This document shows, piece after piece, positions 42,415 to 52,888 of a stretch of 64,000 nucleotides of DNA. The stretch comes from Anniella stebbinsi. Lineage: Eukaryota > Chordata > Lepidosauria > Squamata > Anniellidae. The stretch is taken from NCBI GenBank assembly GCA_029215795.1, contig JARDYH010000004.1, forward strand, positions 219,535,517 to 219,599,516, read 5' to 3'. Both the position numbers and the translations under genes were made by a program. Each line of letters opens with the position of its first letter. Position 1 is the stretch's first letter. Under the pieces are notes generated by a model, which saw only the letters and a list, made by a program, of their open reading frames with translations, was not told the DNA's origin and ran no database searches.

Positions 42415-42451
<37 letters not shown>
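41905..42451 (+). repeat. Long GATA array with higher-order units, then (GA)n
   Basis: GATA tetranucleotides fill about 510 bp (41905-42415). They are broken at semi-regular intervals by GATAATTGATAAATCATAG-type interruptions, at about 41961, 42006, 42062 (variant), 42108, 42159, 42237 and 42301. So the array is made of 45-78-bp higher-order units. A (GA)n run (42418-42451) closes it. Frames across it read only as YLSI-type repeats and are not genes. Confidence 0.95.
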
Positions 42452-42455
<4 letters not shown>

Positions 42456-43454
42456 AACTACAAGGCAAGCTGCTACTACTACTACAGCATAGTGGCTAAC
42501 AGTGCAAACCCACAGACGTGTACTCAGAAATAAGTCCACCAGAATTCAACCTAGGGAGTAAGTGAATATAGCATGGCAGCCTAAGAGACAAAGTTGTGAT
42601 GTGAACCAGGAATCTTACCCCTGCCAGAATTTGCATGAGGAGCTTTAAGAAGTCACTCTCTCTTAGCCCATTGATAAAATTGAGCTATCTAACAGGGCTG
42701 CTGTAGGGATTGCTGAGATGATGTATGTGAGGCACTTTGAAACCGTACCTTGTGCTATTATTATTCTTAAAATGTGGTCCTGATAGAGATATCAAGAGAG
42801 GAATTATTAGGACCATTGAAGGGTAACCCAATGAAAGCTAATGTAGCATGTGTTACATCTGCTGCTAGTTGAAAGTTCTTTGCTCAAATCTTTCCTCGCT
42901 TTTGGGTACAGATTGGGCTACTTGTGCTAGTTTACTATGGTGCTTTTTCACCAGCGTGATCTGGAACTCTGATTGTGCAGGGTTCTAAATCATGTGGGGA
43001 GCAGATGCAGGTAGAGTAAGCTGCCCACTTCAGGCCGTCCAGAATGTGGAAAGCAGCTGAGTTGGGTCACTGGGCATGTGGCAGAGAAGGCAGGGCCAGT
43101 TTTTATGACCCAGCTCTCCCCCCACCAGCTGACAGGAATTACGTAAGGAATGAATGTCCAAAAGGAGTGGGGTAGCATGGAAGTAGGAGTGGAATTGAAA
43201 AATGGAGGGTGAGTCCCTTTGCTGTTGTTCTAAAAGATAGGAGCACTGGCGGTGACAATGCCCCTGCGATCGAGTAACTTCTTCTTTGGTTTACTGTAAT
43301 ATGCAGCTATGGCATATCCCTTGTTTTTTTGTGTGTGCTGCTGTTTGTGCTGAAACAGAGGCACCCAAAGAGAGCAGCCTGAAAACAAAACTGCTCTGAA
43401 GGTTGGCAAAATGGCCAGGAGAAAAACAAATCAGAAGTAAAACCAACCACTGGT
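42452..43454. other. Unassigned, with a short palindromic repeat at about 42495-42575
   Basis: 42498-42575 (GTGCAAACCCACAGACGTG, TACTCAGAAATAAGTCC) is a diverged GGGAGTAAGTC family copy. The rest is unassigned. Confidence 0.4.
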
Positions 43455-43870
43455 TTGTTTGTTTGTTTTCTGCTCATCTGCAAGGCAATGTCGGCACAGG
43501 CAAGCCTTTTTAGGGAGCTCATTCCACAACCCGGGTGCCACCACTGAATCAGCTCTCTCCTTAGTAGCCACTGCCTCACCTCATTCTGCGGGGGCAACCA
43601 GAGAAGGGCCTCTGAGGATGATCTTAAGGTCCAGGCAGGTATATATTGGATGAGTCAATCCTTCAGGTAACCCAGCCCCAAGCCATTTAGGGCTTTATAG
43701 TTTAATACCAGCACTTTGAATTTGGCCTGGAAATGGACCAGCAGCCAGTGCGGATCATAAAGTATTGGCATAATATGATCACATTGGCTGGTGCCCATTC
43801 ACAATTTCACCGCCCTCATCTGGACCAAGTGAAGTATCCGGACTGTAGTTACCTGATTGCAGGGGTACTG
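43455..43870 (-). pseudogene. L2-like LINE reverse-transcriptase C-terminal remnant
   Basis: On the minus strand 43745-43670 reads in frame as HWLLVHFQAKFKVL..NYKAL.GLG, matching the HWLPVCFRARFKVL..TYKALHGLG stretch of the intact LINE. 43600-43490 follows with an ALL..P.....R region and a PGCGM-type relic of APQLWN, in other frames. Stops and frame changes show it is dead. 43760-43870 extends the match upstream (GTCCAGATGAGGGCGGTG). Confidence 0.75.
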
Positions 43871-43945
43871 TCACCACCAGAGCTCCTATCTTTTGGAACA
43901 ACAGCAAAGGGATTCACCCTCCACACACACTAAAGCACAACATAT

Positions 43946-44459
43946 TGGCTCAGTTCGGATGACATATTAAGCAACGGAGGGGTAAATATTAACGTACTGA
44001 CCGTGCGTTAGGCAGGAGGAGCTCCACAGACAACATACTGCAGCCGGCACTGCTCGGAACCAGCAAACGCCCCGGCTGCAAGGAACTTGCAGCGGCCATT
44101 TTGGTTGCAGCTTCTCCTCCGTGTGTCCCCCAGCCGTATCCCAGCATGCACCGTGAGTTCTGCCAGCTGCATAGAGCGGCTGGGGTTTTTTGGCTGCTCT
44201 AGGCAGCAGAACTCTATTCCGAAACAGAATAGTCCACGGAGAGAGGGGGGGCTGAATTCGGATGACACTTTAAACAACGGGGCTTCGGGCTAAACAACGT
44301 GCAAGCCCGTTGTTTCGCTCCGTTGTTTAAAGTGCATGATTAACGTACTGTCAGTTGTGTGTATGTTGTGTGCTGCCCTCCAGACGACACAATGAGCAAC
44401 ACAACTGACGATTGTTCCCCCCCTCCTCCGTTGCTTAATGTGTCGTCCGAACTGAGCCA
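43946..44459. mobile_element. Inverted-repeat element with TGGCTCAGTTCGGATGACA ends (514 bp)
   Basis: Left end TGGCTCAGTTCGGATGACA, continuing TATTAAGCAACGGAGG; right end is its inverse (CCTCCGTTGCTTAATGTG, TCGTCCGAACTGAGCCA), about 36 bp with few mismatches. A second pair of arms lies inside (AATTCGGATGACACTTTAAA at 44253 and GTTGTTTAAAGTGCATG at 44321). Near the right end ACACAACTGACGATTGTTCC is shared with 49094-49614. No target duplication is readable. Confidence 0.8.
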
Positions 44460-45034
44460 CTGTCTCTTCCTTCTGCCCCCTCCTCATCAGTCTCTGCTCA
44501 CCTGGAGCTGTCAGGCCTGAGTACACAGAGTGGTCCCTATGTGATCACAAAAGCTTGGCTGATATAATTTTCTTGGCTGCCTAAGACAACATTTGACCAT
44601 TCGATGCAACAAACCCTGGTTTACCAGTTTTCTGCGAATGAGATTCCGTCCGCTTCTGGCCAGATTTTTCAGCCATAAGGCTTTGTACGGCCAAAGGCTA
44701 GATAGATGTTTAAGGATGAGATTATTGGAGCAGTCAGGAGTGCTGGATTTGACCCAGCATTAATAAATAAGGTGGGGGGAATCAAAGGCCAAATGCAAAA
44801 GTCCTTTTGAAATGACAGCTGCTTTCTTTTTCTTGTCTTCTTTTTTCTTTTAGTTATTCATTTCCTAAGCCTAAAAAATGAAAATAAAAAATAGACTCGC
44901 CTACAAAATTTGAGGAAGAAATTCCAGTTAAGGCTGAGATGAAATAGGGGAAGAGGAAAGGAGTGTTTTTGACAGCACAAAAAATCTTCCCTCCCTACTT
45001 CTAGCGATTTTCCAGGGATTGTGTTAAAGGGGAA
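44460..45034. other. Unassigned sequence
   Basis: No repeat family or gene recognised. Confidence 0.35.
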
Positions 45035-45235
45035 AAGTGAGGGAAATTAGGGATCCAATTGGCTGGCTTCACCCATGTGACTGCTACATGAAACATTGCC
45101 TTTACTCTCAATTTGTTTCATTTGCTCTCGGTGACATCATCACATGACTAACTCTGATTGGCTAGGTGATACTATGGTGTCACATGTTTGTTATACAATC
45201 AACAGAACCAAGGAAGAGGTAATAATTAAAGTGAG
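45035..45235. repeat. Dispersed repeat related to 2555-2960, probable inverted copy
   Basis: GGTGACATCATCACATGAC, TGATTGGCTAGGTGAT and CACATGTTTG echo the GTGATGACATCA and CCAATCAGGG words of 58985-59215 on the opposite strand. Weak. Confidence 0.3.
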
Positions 45236-45828
45236 TTGTGGAAAGTATTTCAGTTCTAAAAAGCAGTATTTTCTTCTCAAAACTGAAATGGGTGGAATTA
45301 GTACAGTCCTAATTCTCGCTGAATACTATGATCCCATCACTTCTAAATACTGATCCAAACATCCTCATATCAATTCCAAAATCCACCATACTCTAGTGTA
45401 TCTGTTCATTATGAATGAGCATGAGATAATCTTGTGAACTCTGCATCCTCATGATACTTCTGTCAAGCTGTCTATATTGCAATAATTTAACACTTTTGTA
45501 CCTTAACGTCTTTTTTAGTCATGCAGAACATACATAAGATAGAACAGCTAATTGTGTACATAAGGCTACGCAATCCACAATGCCGTGCAATTGCGAATAT
45601 CATACATGTGCGTGAAAATATCTAGGGCCAGTCACTGAAACAAGCAACTGACCATATTGAAAGACCAGCACCACAAATGGAACTATTCAAAATCTGAGTA
45701 GCCAGAAAAATTTTCTGCAGAAACCAATGGCGAAGCCCTCAGTCTTTCTGTATTCGTTTAGTTCATGCCTCTGGCAAGAATGACCTGTCCCTTCCCTGGC
45801 AGCTTCCTATGTAGGAAGAAGATGGGAG
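45236..45828. other. Unassigned sequence
   Basis: AT-rich; nothing recognised. Confidence 0.35.
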
Positions 45829-45836
45829 AAAGAGAC

Positions 45837-46384
45837 TAGGGCTGCGCACGAACCCCCCCAATCTGATCGGGATCACGGTCTGTCAGGTCCGGATTGGGCC
45901 CAATCTGACTTGGATCGGATCGGGCTCAATCTGATCCGACTTAGATCTGGATCTGGATCAGATCCAGATCCATGCACAGGCACTCCCTCCTGCTCTCTCT
46001 GCTCTCCCCCTCCCTCCCCCCACTCTCCCTGCTTACCTGCTGCCTCCTCCGCATCATCCTGCTATCGTCCCCTCTCCTCGCTGTGTGCCGCCACATTTCC
46101 TGCTCGTGTCGGGTGATGTTGTCACCCAACGTGAGCGGGAAATGCGGTGGCATGCAGCGAGGATAGAGGACAACAGGGGACGACGCGGAGGAGGCAGCAG
46201 GTAAGCAGGGAGGGGGAGGGAGGGGAAGAGCGGGAGGGAGTGCTGTGACCAGATCCAAATTGGATCCCAATCGCAGACATGATCCTGCCCGATCCTATCT
46301 GGTTCAGATCCGGATCCAGATCCGGGAGGCCTGGATCAGCCCAATCTGCTCCGGATTTGGAATCCGGATCTGTGCACAGCCCTA
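45837..46384. mobile_element. GC-rich palindromic hAT-like element M4 (548 bp)
   Basis: Ends TAGGGCTGCGCACG and TGTGCACAGCCCTA, with an exact 8-bp duplication AAAGAGAC at 45829-45836 and 46385-46392. Outer arms are rich in GGATCTGGATC-type words. Inner arms pair: CTGCTTACCTGCTGCCTCC with GGAGGCAGCAGGTAAGCAG, and CGCCACATTTCC..GCTCG with GAGCGGGAAATGCGGTGG. The centre is GGGTGATGTTGTCACCC (46111-46127). It is closely related to M5. Frames on both strands are by-products of the palindromes. Confidence 0.93.
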
Positions 46385-46651
46385 AAAGAGACAAGCAGAT
46401 GGCCGAAAGAGAAAACTCACCCACTTTTGGCTTTGGCCTTGGCCACTGCAACAATATGCCCCCCTGCAAAGATTATTAGGGAAGGAATAGTATAACAGCC
46501 TATGTCAAAATACTTATGTATAAGGAACAAAAGCTTTGACTACCTGGACAACTTGCAAAAGTTTAGGGCTGGCAGCCCTTTTGGGGGGGGGGGGGTGTGA
46601 ATAATCACACCATAAGGTTCATGAGCGAAACAAAGCGCATTGGTTGGGGAA

Positions 46652-46854
46652 TAGTGGAGGCTGGTGGCCCCAATTTCAGTGGGGCTATGAAACCATTATT
46701 GGTTTTAGCCAGAACAAGCCAGAAGGAGCTGTCCAATGTGCTGAACTCTAACTCCAAAATAGATTCAGCGCCTTACAGAGTTTTGGCCGGTTTTAATAAA
46801 ATACTCAAAATGGATTCACAGCCCCAGCAAAATCAAAGCCACCAGCTTCCACTG
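46652..46854. mobile_element. Inverted-repeat element with AGTGGAGGCTGGTGGC ends
   Basis: Left AGTGGAGGCTGGTGGCCCC faces right GCCACCAGCTTCCACTG. Internal AGAAGGAGCTGTCCAA and GGATTCACAGCCCCAGC follow the order of 30443-30668. No target duplication is clear. Confidence 0.7.
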
Positions 46855-47206
46855 AATTCCAGACTCAATGACTTTTGGGGGGTGTACCCCCTTTTTTCCC
46901 TACAACATACATTACATCATTAGATCATAAGGCAGATGGCTGAAACTGGAAGCATTAGGTAGAGATCACCTTCCTGTATCTTAAAATATCCAGGGTGACT
47001 GCTTTACATGGGACCAGCCCCAAATCAGACACCCTAGCAGCTGTGCAGAAAATTGGTAATTTTGGAGATGCCCCAACTTTTGTAAGATGTCCAGATAGTC
47101 AACCCTTTTGTAGTTTATGATGTAAGTATTTTGATACAGGTTCTAGGACTAGAATGTGGCCCTTGGCAGGAAAAAAAAAGCAGCCCACGCATGTCCAAGA
47201 AGATCC
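46855..47206. other. Unassigned sequence
   Basis: Nothing recognised. Confidence 0.35.
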
Positions 47207-47426
47207 AGTGGGCCTGTTCAAACAACATGCTAAACCATGGCTGGGCCACTACCTTTTTGCAGCAAATGGTTAGTGAGCATGTTTAAACTGTGGTTATATA
47301 GCTACCATGGTGAGGAATGGTTCACATGACACATTAAGTCATGGTACACACAATCTGCTACGCCATAATGTTTAGCTGAAAATGCTTAACTACCATGGCT
47401 TTGCTTGCTATCTGAACAAGGCCACT
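47207..47426. mobile_element. CCATGG-rich inverted-repeat element (220 bp)
   Basis: The left end CAGTGGGCCTGTTCAAACAA faces the right end CTATCTGAACAAGGCCACTG. Internal words include TTTGCAGCAAATGGTTAGTG, AAACTGTGGTTATATAGC and AACTACCATGGC. A partial relative is at 7031-7185. No target duplication is readable. Confidence 0.75.
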
Positions 47427-47455
47427 GCCATGTAATTTCCTCTTGCCCCAACACA

Positions 47456-47457
<2 letters not shown>

Positions 47458-47499
<42 letters not shown>

Positions 47500-47512
47500 T
47501 TACACACACACA
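47458..47512 (+). repeat. (AT)n/(AC)n microsatellite
   Basis: About 15 AT units followed by ACAC and a second short (AC)n. Confidence 0.9.
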
Positions 47513-47577
47513 CGGACACCTACCTTCCAAGCCCAGCCTCTTACTGGACCCCCAAAGTGGGATGTGTGAAAATAGTG

Positions 47578-47705
47578 TACAGGCACAATCCTATGCATAC
47601 TTAGACAGAAATATGTTCTACAACTCTCAGCATTCCCCAGTCAGCATGAGAGTTGTAGGGCTTTTTTTCCTATCTAAACATGAATAGAATTATGCCCTAC
47701 AACAC
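47578..47705. repeat. Palindromic repeat with CTACAACTCTCAGCATTCC core
   Basis: GGCACAATCCTATGCATAC and the far arm ATAGAATTATGCCCTAC bracket a TTCTACAACTCTCAGCATTC / AGCATGAGAGTTGTAGG hairpin. It is a composite of two palindromic repeat types. Confidence 0.65.
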
Positions 47706-49093
47706 TCAAATAATTAAAAGAGATTAGTTGGTTGAGCTGCATTATCTCATTATTCAGTTAATAATCAAAAAGAGGGAATAAAGCTGCATTTCCTCAAGCG
47801 GATAACATTTTAACACCAGGTTGTGAGTCTGTCTGGATGTTGACCATGTACCTGAAAGCCGTACAATTGAAAGAAAAAGTACAACATTTCTTTTCTTTTT
47901 TGTGGTGGAGGAAGAAAAACGTTTTTCCTTTTTTCCTTGCACTGAATTACCGAAGAAAGTGAAGGGTAAGTTATGTTTATCACACCTGATCTCCCTGAAC
48001 TAAGGATGAGATAGAGGAGAATAGCAACCACCTTTCCCTGCCCCACCCCCAACCCCGTAATAACATTGAATTGTAGAGAATGCAATATCAGTGCAACTCT
48101 CAGTCTCCATATTGAGGAAACGATTTTTACCTCTTAGATGGACTTACAGTAATTGTCTAAAGGCTTGCAATCTCTGAATACTGTAATGAAATTTGTAATC
48201 CTGACCTGCTGGATATGAGCTGTACAATTACTTGGAGTATATTTAGAATAAATAATCTATTATCATAAATCCCTAAATATTCCTGGGCTCCTGATATAAG
48301 ACTCTGGATTATGATTACTTTGACAATGGTGAGCAGTGCGGGGGAGGGCTGTTGCTGCTGAACTTTGATCTTTCTTTAAGCCCTCATCCCTTGTATTTAG
48401 ATGTATAGGACATTTAATAAATGCCTTCTTTTGTTTGAGATCTATTGGATAGGATGATTTTTTTTTAAGTGTGTTAAGGAATTGGGGAGAAGGAAGTAAC
48501 TATTAAATACATTTATTTTGATTCCTGTCCCATCATCATGTCACATGGCTCAGGAAAATTTTCAGTATATTATCTCCTCATCACAATAATAATGTGCTAA
48601 CTAAGGATGAGGGAGTTGTTGTTGTTTTCATTTTTAAATGAACTATTCTAATTTGCACTTCCCGGCACTTATAAGTGGAGCAGGACACAAGTTATTCTTC
48701 AGATGATGCAGTTCTCTGAATTTTGCCTACATGCAGTTTTGTACATATACAGTATATATAATATACATATACAATGTATGAAGTTTGAATATAAAAATAT
48801 AAGTTAGAGAAAGTTGTGTTTAAATGTATATATTAGAGAACATTGAGTACAAATGTGTATGTTAGAAGGAACTGCAAAATAAATGCAAATACATGCAAAT
48901 GTTTATGCATTTAAAAAAGAAAAAGAAAAAAGCAGACCAATTATAGGACTTAGAATTGAAAACATGTGAAAGTGACAAGGGCCAGAAATAGACTGATTAA
49001 TTCATCCTTATCATTTTCTCATCCATCTTCTAGGTTTCATTCATGAGCTGATATTTCTCTTATCCACAGCCAATGCTATCCCTTGTACCATAT
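47706..49093. other. Repeat-poor AT-rich stretch
   Basis: No repeat family recognised. 48100-48330 (for example GTAATTGTCTAAAGGC, AATAATCTATTATCATAAATCC) looks single-copy and is a conservation candidate. No coding evidence. Confidence 0.4.
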
Positions 49094-49614
49094 TGACTGC
49101 ATTCGGACAACACATTAGTCAATGATGGGTTGAGTAGCCAACTCACAGTTGGTTATTTTGTGGGTACTCCCCACACAACATATTCCTACACAACTGTGGG
49201 TGGTTGGGGCTGGCGTTGAGTGGACTAATAGTCAACCCAGCATTTGACTGACACAGCCCCCACCCCTCTCCCCACGCTCCCTCCTCCCTCGGTCCTCCCG
49301 GTGCTATCCCAGCAGCCTCTGCAAGTTGAACCAGTTGTAGCAGAGTGGCAGCCGCCGCTTTGGTCACTCTTGCCACCTGCCTCTATGGGCACCGCACACC
49401 ATTAACACACTCACCCCTCCACACAACACTTTAAACAATTGGCTTCAAACTCAACAACTTGCAAGCCAGTTGTTTCTCTCAGTTGCTTATTTGGGCAAAA
49501 TAGCATATCGTCAGTAGTTTGTGAGCAGCGTGTTACTCTCCACACAACACAATAAGCAACACAACTGACGATTGTTCCCCCCCAGTTGCTTAATGTTTTG
49601 TCCGAATGCAGCTA
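49094..49614. mobile_element. Inverted-repeat element with TGACTGCATTCGGACAACA ends (about 521 bp)
   Basis: Left TGACTGCATTCGGACAACAC faces right TTTTGTCCGAATGCAGCTA. An inner pair CACAACACTTTAAACAAT and CAACTTGCAAGCCAGTTG is present. The last 130 bp share ACACAATAAGCAACACAAC and TGACGATTGTTCCCCCCC with 43946-44459. It is the same family, more diverged. Confidence 0.75.
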
Positions 49615-49681
49615 TTGAGTCAAAGCTGCAGCTATGTATAAAAACTAGACCTGAAATGGAGTCAAAGAAATCTATGGAAGA

Positions 49682-49830
49682 AGTGGAGGCTACAGGGGCT
49701 ATCCAAGGTGCTGAACCCTATCCCCGAAATTGGTCTGGCACCTTGGGCAGCTCCGTTAGAGCTATGGTTCGTTCCGACTGAAACCCAGAAATCACAACTG
49801 CCCCAAAATCAGAGCCACCAGCTTCCACTG
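49682..49830. mobile_element. Inverted-repeat element with AGTGGAGGCT ends, short copy
   Basis: Left AGTGGAGGCTACAGGGGC faces right AGAGCCACCAGCTTCCACT. The inner arms TATCCAAGGTGCTGAACCC and GGCACCTTGGGCAGCTCC pair partly. It is a deleted relative of 30443-30668. Confidence 0.65.
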
Positions 49831-49976
49831 CATGGAATCCCTGGAAGTTTGACATGCATTGGGAGACTTGGACTGAATGTCTTTGTAAGCCCACAGGACA
49901 TTACCTTTCTAGGTGCGTTACTGCATACCAGCGCACGGTTACATGCCCTAGCTGATTTCATTGGGGGTATAATAGC

Positions 49977-50011
49977 AGTAGCAGCAGCAGCAGCAACAAC
50001 AACAACAACAA
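49977..50011 (+). repeat. (GCA)n(ACA)n microsatellite
   Basis: Five GCA then six ACA trinucleotides. Confidence 0.9.
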
Positions 50012-50309
50012 AATGTTCTAAACTCAAGGCAGCTTCCAGTAATAAAAAATATGCTAGAGAAACAAAATCAAAATTCAAAAGGTCAAACATTTTAAAATGC
50101 CATGCCCAGCATTCAAAACATTGCATAAATTCAACACATGGTCAAGCAGCAGCTGTTCTGAGCTCATAGTTGAGAACTGGATAGCAATGTTATTATATAT
50201 GAATTGTGGACAAAGCACACTTGCCCAAATCTTGTTACAGGCCATGTGCATATGGAAGGAGGCTTCTCCGTGTGTTTCTTTGACTGGATGGGAGTCTAGG
50301 ATGTTTTCT

Positions 50310-50468
50310 TATACTGAATCAGGCCATTGGTCCATCATGCTCAGTGCTGTGTACATAGGCTGGCAGACACTCTGGGTTTTCTGGAAGGTCTGGAGGTCCC
50401 AGGGATTGAAACTCGGATGTTTTACATACAGAGCATATACTCTACCACTGAGCTATGGCCCCTTCCCC
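50310..50468 (-). mobile_element. tRNA-derived SINE
   Basis: On the minus strand: GGGGCCATAGCTCAGTGGTA (A-box region), GAGTTTCAATCCCTGGGA (B-box region), then GACCTCCAGACC, GCCAGCCTATGTACACAGC and GGACCAATGGCCTGATTC, ending TATAAG. The order matches the plus-strand SINE at 18337-18520. Confidence 0.85.
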
Positions 50469-50534
50469 ATGAGGATCCATAAGTGCTCCACAGAGTTTCC
50501 CTCCCAGACATAGCTGCTGGAATTGTATTGAAAA

Positions 50535-50856
50535 CTCACTGGCTGGGTTCAGAAAATCAAATTGAGCCACAGTTGCTTAAATAAGCCACTATGGTTTGCA
50601 GGATGTGTCATGCATCCATGGGTGCCCATTCCATTATTCAAATCCTAATAGCTTGTCTGTCGTCCAAACCCAATGAGTGTGGGTGGTTTGCATGGTTAAC
50701 ACACCACCCATAACCCATGGGCTGTTTTAGGGTTGTGGGTGGTTTGTTAATCATGCCAACAACCCACCACCAAATGGGGGTTGGGATATGGAATGGGCTT
50801 CCCCAGGTGACCAGCACATGCCGCAAGCCACGGTGGCTTAAATAATCATGCAAACT
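50535..50856. repeat. CCACAGTTGCTT / GGTTTGCATGG-rich repeat
   Basis: GGCTGGGTTCAGAAAATC, then AAATAAGCCACTATGGTTTG and several CACCCATAACCCATGGG-type hairpins (50690-50780). GGTGGCTTAAATAATCATG near the right end mirrors GTTGCTTAAATAAGCC near the left end. Probably an inverted-repeat element of the CCATGG type; limits approximate. Confidence 0.5.
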
Positions 50857-51825
50857 AGGTCACTGATCGACTGTCCAAGACAGAAAGTGAGATTGAATGC
50901 AAACACATGTGCCATGCTCCTCCTTCTTTGCCAAACAGCTGATTGGTTAAGAGCTTATTCAAGAAGACTCTGTGTGTCTGTCTCGGAGTGGAGCCAAGAA
51001 ATCTTAGCTGCCTATCATACTATTTTACAAAAAGAGCCCTGGTGTGTTTCTGATCATATTTCATTCCCAACAAACAACACTTTCACATGACTGTTCTCTC
51101 TAACATAACTGTTTAAGGGCTTTTTGAGTGCTAGAGGCAAATGCTAACCTATGATACTAGTTCATATGGCTTCAGTACTACCTAATACAATATTATGAGG
51201 AGTACGTAAGACATGCAGCCTCCCTAACAATAAACTAGCCCAAGAAGTCAGAGTGCCCGGAAAGACAGCAACAACAGCTTGTCAAAAAGGGTCAAAGCAG
51301 CTGCCCACCAGCCTCTCTTCAGCTCTCAGGAGTGTGGCAAAGTGTACCGTTTGGCGTAATCACAACACAGATCCACATGTGTACAGCTTCAATAATTCAT
51401 GTGTGCAGCTCGTTTCACGGTGGGGACAGATGTCAGCGAAATCAGTGACAGCCGATCATGCTGATCCCTCGCATAATCATGTGTGAGCTGATCCCACGGT
51501 GACAGCCCTCCTTGGGAACATGCCCGTCAATGCTGACATGTGGTCCTTGAGAATGTTGCCTAGGTAGGACTGGATGCTCATGTCTGTGCTTGAAGGTGGA
51601 AATACATTTTGGCTCGTCCAATACCAACACTGTCTCTCATAGTTCCACTGAAGCTAATAAACTTTAGGATTAGGAATGGAGGAGAAACGCATTGATTCTT
51701 AATCTTGCACTTTTGAACAACTATGCAAACTGAAACTCAGTTATCTTTTGAAATTCACGCATCCCCAGTCTTAAGCTTGATTTGTTCCAAACTTCGAGAA
51801 TGTTTTTGTTTGCATGAAAATCCAT
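50857..51825. other. Unassigned sequence
   Basis: 51240-51660 has no recognised repeat and may be single-copy; no coding evidence. Confidence 0.35.
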
Positions 51826-52010
51826 ATGCATTTCTCCTAATACATGCATTTTTGTCTAATATGTCCATTTTTTTTGCAAGCAATTGTCCGAATATAACGC
51901 CTTTTTGCATGTCATTTTCCCTAAGATGTCCATTTTTGCATGCATTTTTGGATTGGAGAACTCCATTGCAAAATTCAGAGATGTGCGAATTCTGAAGGAT
52001 AGTTTAATTT
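51826..52010. repeat. Degenerate TGCATTTTTGTCTAATATGTCC repeat
   Basis: Words such as ATGCATTTTTGTCTAATATG, TGTCCATTTTTTTTGCA, TTTTTGCATGTCATTTTCC and GTCCATTTTTGCATGCATTT recur roughly every 35-50 bp. It ends in AGAGATGTGCGAATTC, reminiscent of hAT-type ends in this window. Confidence 0.5.
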
Positions 52011-52850
52011 CAGTTCTCAGAATGGTTTGAAACTGCAAAATGAGGTAAGTTCGCAGTAAAATACGAAGTGGACAGATTGGTCCTCCCTCCCTAACCACAC
52101 CTGCTATTTCCTTTTTTAAAAATGCTTTTGAATGTTTGCTGTTTGAACCTACTTTTATTTTTCTTGATTATTCCAGAAAACTGCAGCACTAGTGGCTACA
52201 ATCACAACAAAATTATTCTAAAAATCAGTGGCTCCTTTTAAAAAGGAGGAGGAGGAAGATGAGGAGGAGCACAATTTCTTCATTACTTTTAATTCATATT
52301 GTCTTTGAGGCAACATCATGGCTGCGTCAAAGTATCTCATTACACCTGCCACATGTATTGTTGCCTAACACCAAATGTAATTTCTCTTCAGAAGGCACAT
52401 TTGCATAAATATTTCTAATCACAGCCCTTTAAAAAGAGACACGGCATAATCATTTGCGACTTCTTAGGTAATATGTCATCTGAATCTTAACATATGGCAT
52501 TTACGCTGTATGACGGCAACCTTGGCTGTGCTGAGAAGACCTGGACGGCATCCAGTGAGCTATGAATCGGCCAAAAACAATAGAGGAACCGTATCAACGC
52601 CACGCCAGGTTTACACCTTCCATTCAGTACTCAGAGCTTACGAGCAGATGGTTTAGCATGAGGAGCAGAAATTGTGGTTAAAAGTGTGGAATGCCTCACA
52701 CACAAAGTCCTTGTTCGTGGAAGCTATTCTTCATGGATTGAACATCAAAATAGCATTAATAATGGAAGCAAGAAGAGTCACCAGGGTAGCCATAATGGCT
52801 TGCTACAGTAGTTAGGTGTGAAAAGGCAGAAAGAACACTCCCGACACTTT
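52011..52850. other. Repeat-poor stretch, candidate conserved non-coding DNA
   Basis: 52380-52800 contains no recognised repeat (for example ATAATCATTTGCGACTTC). A short GGAGGAGGAGGAAGA purine run lies at 52245-52270. No coding evidence. Confidence 0.35.
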
Positions 52851-52851
52851 G

Positions 52852-52852
<1 letters not shown>

Positions 52853-52884
<32 letters not shown>
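52853..52884 (+). repeat. (AT)n microsatellite
   Basis: About 16 AT units. Confidence 0.95.

Positions 52885-52888
<4 letters not shown>

Noticed and set aside
41905..42415. CRISPR-like array
   Set aside because: The regular interruptions of GATA superficially resemble repeat-spacer order, but the spacers are GATA variants and the DNA is vertebrate.
41824..42539. Open frames rich in YLSI repeats (41824-42174 and 42249-42539, minus)
   Set aside because: Direct translation of the GATA array.
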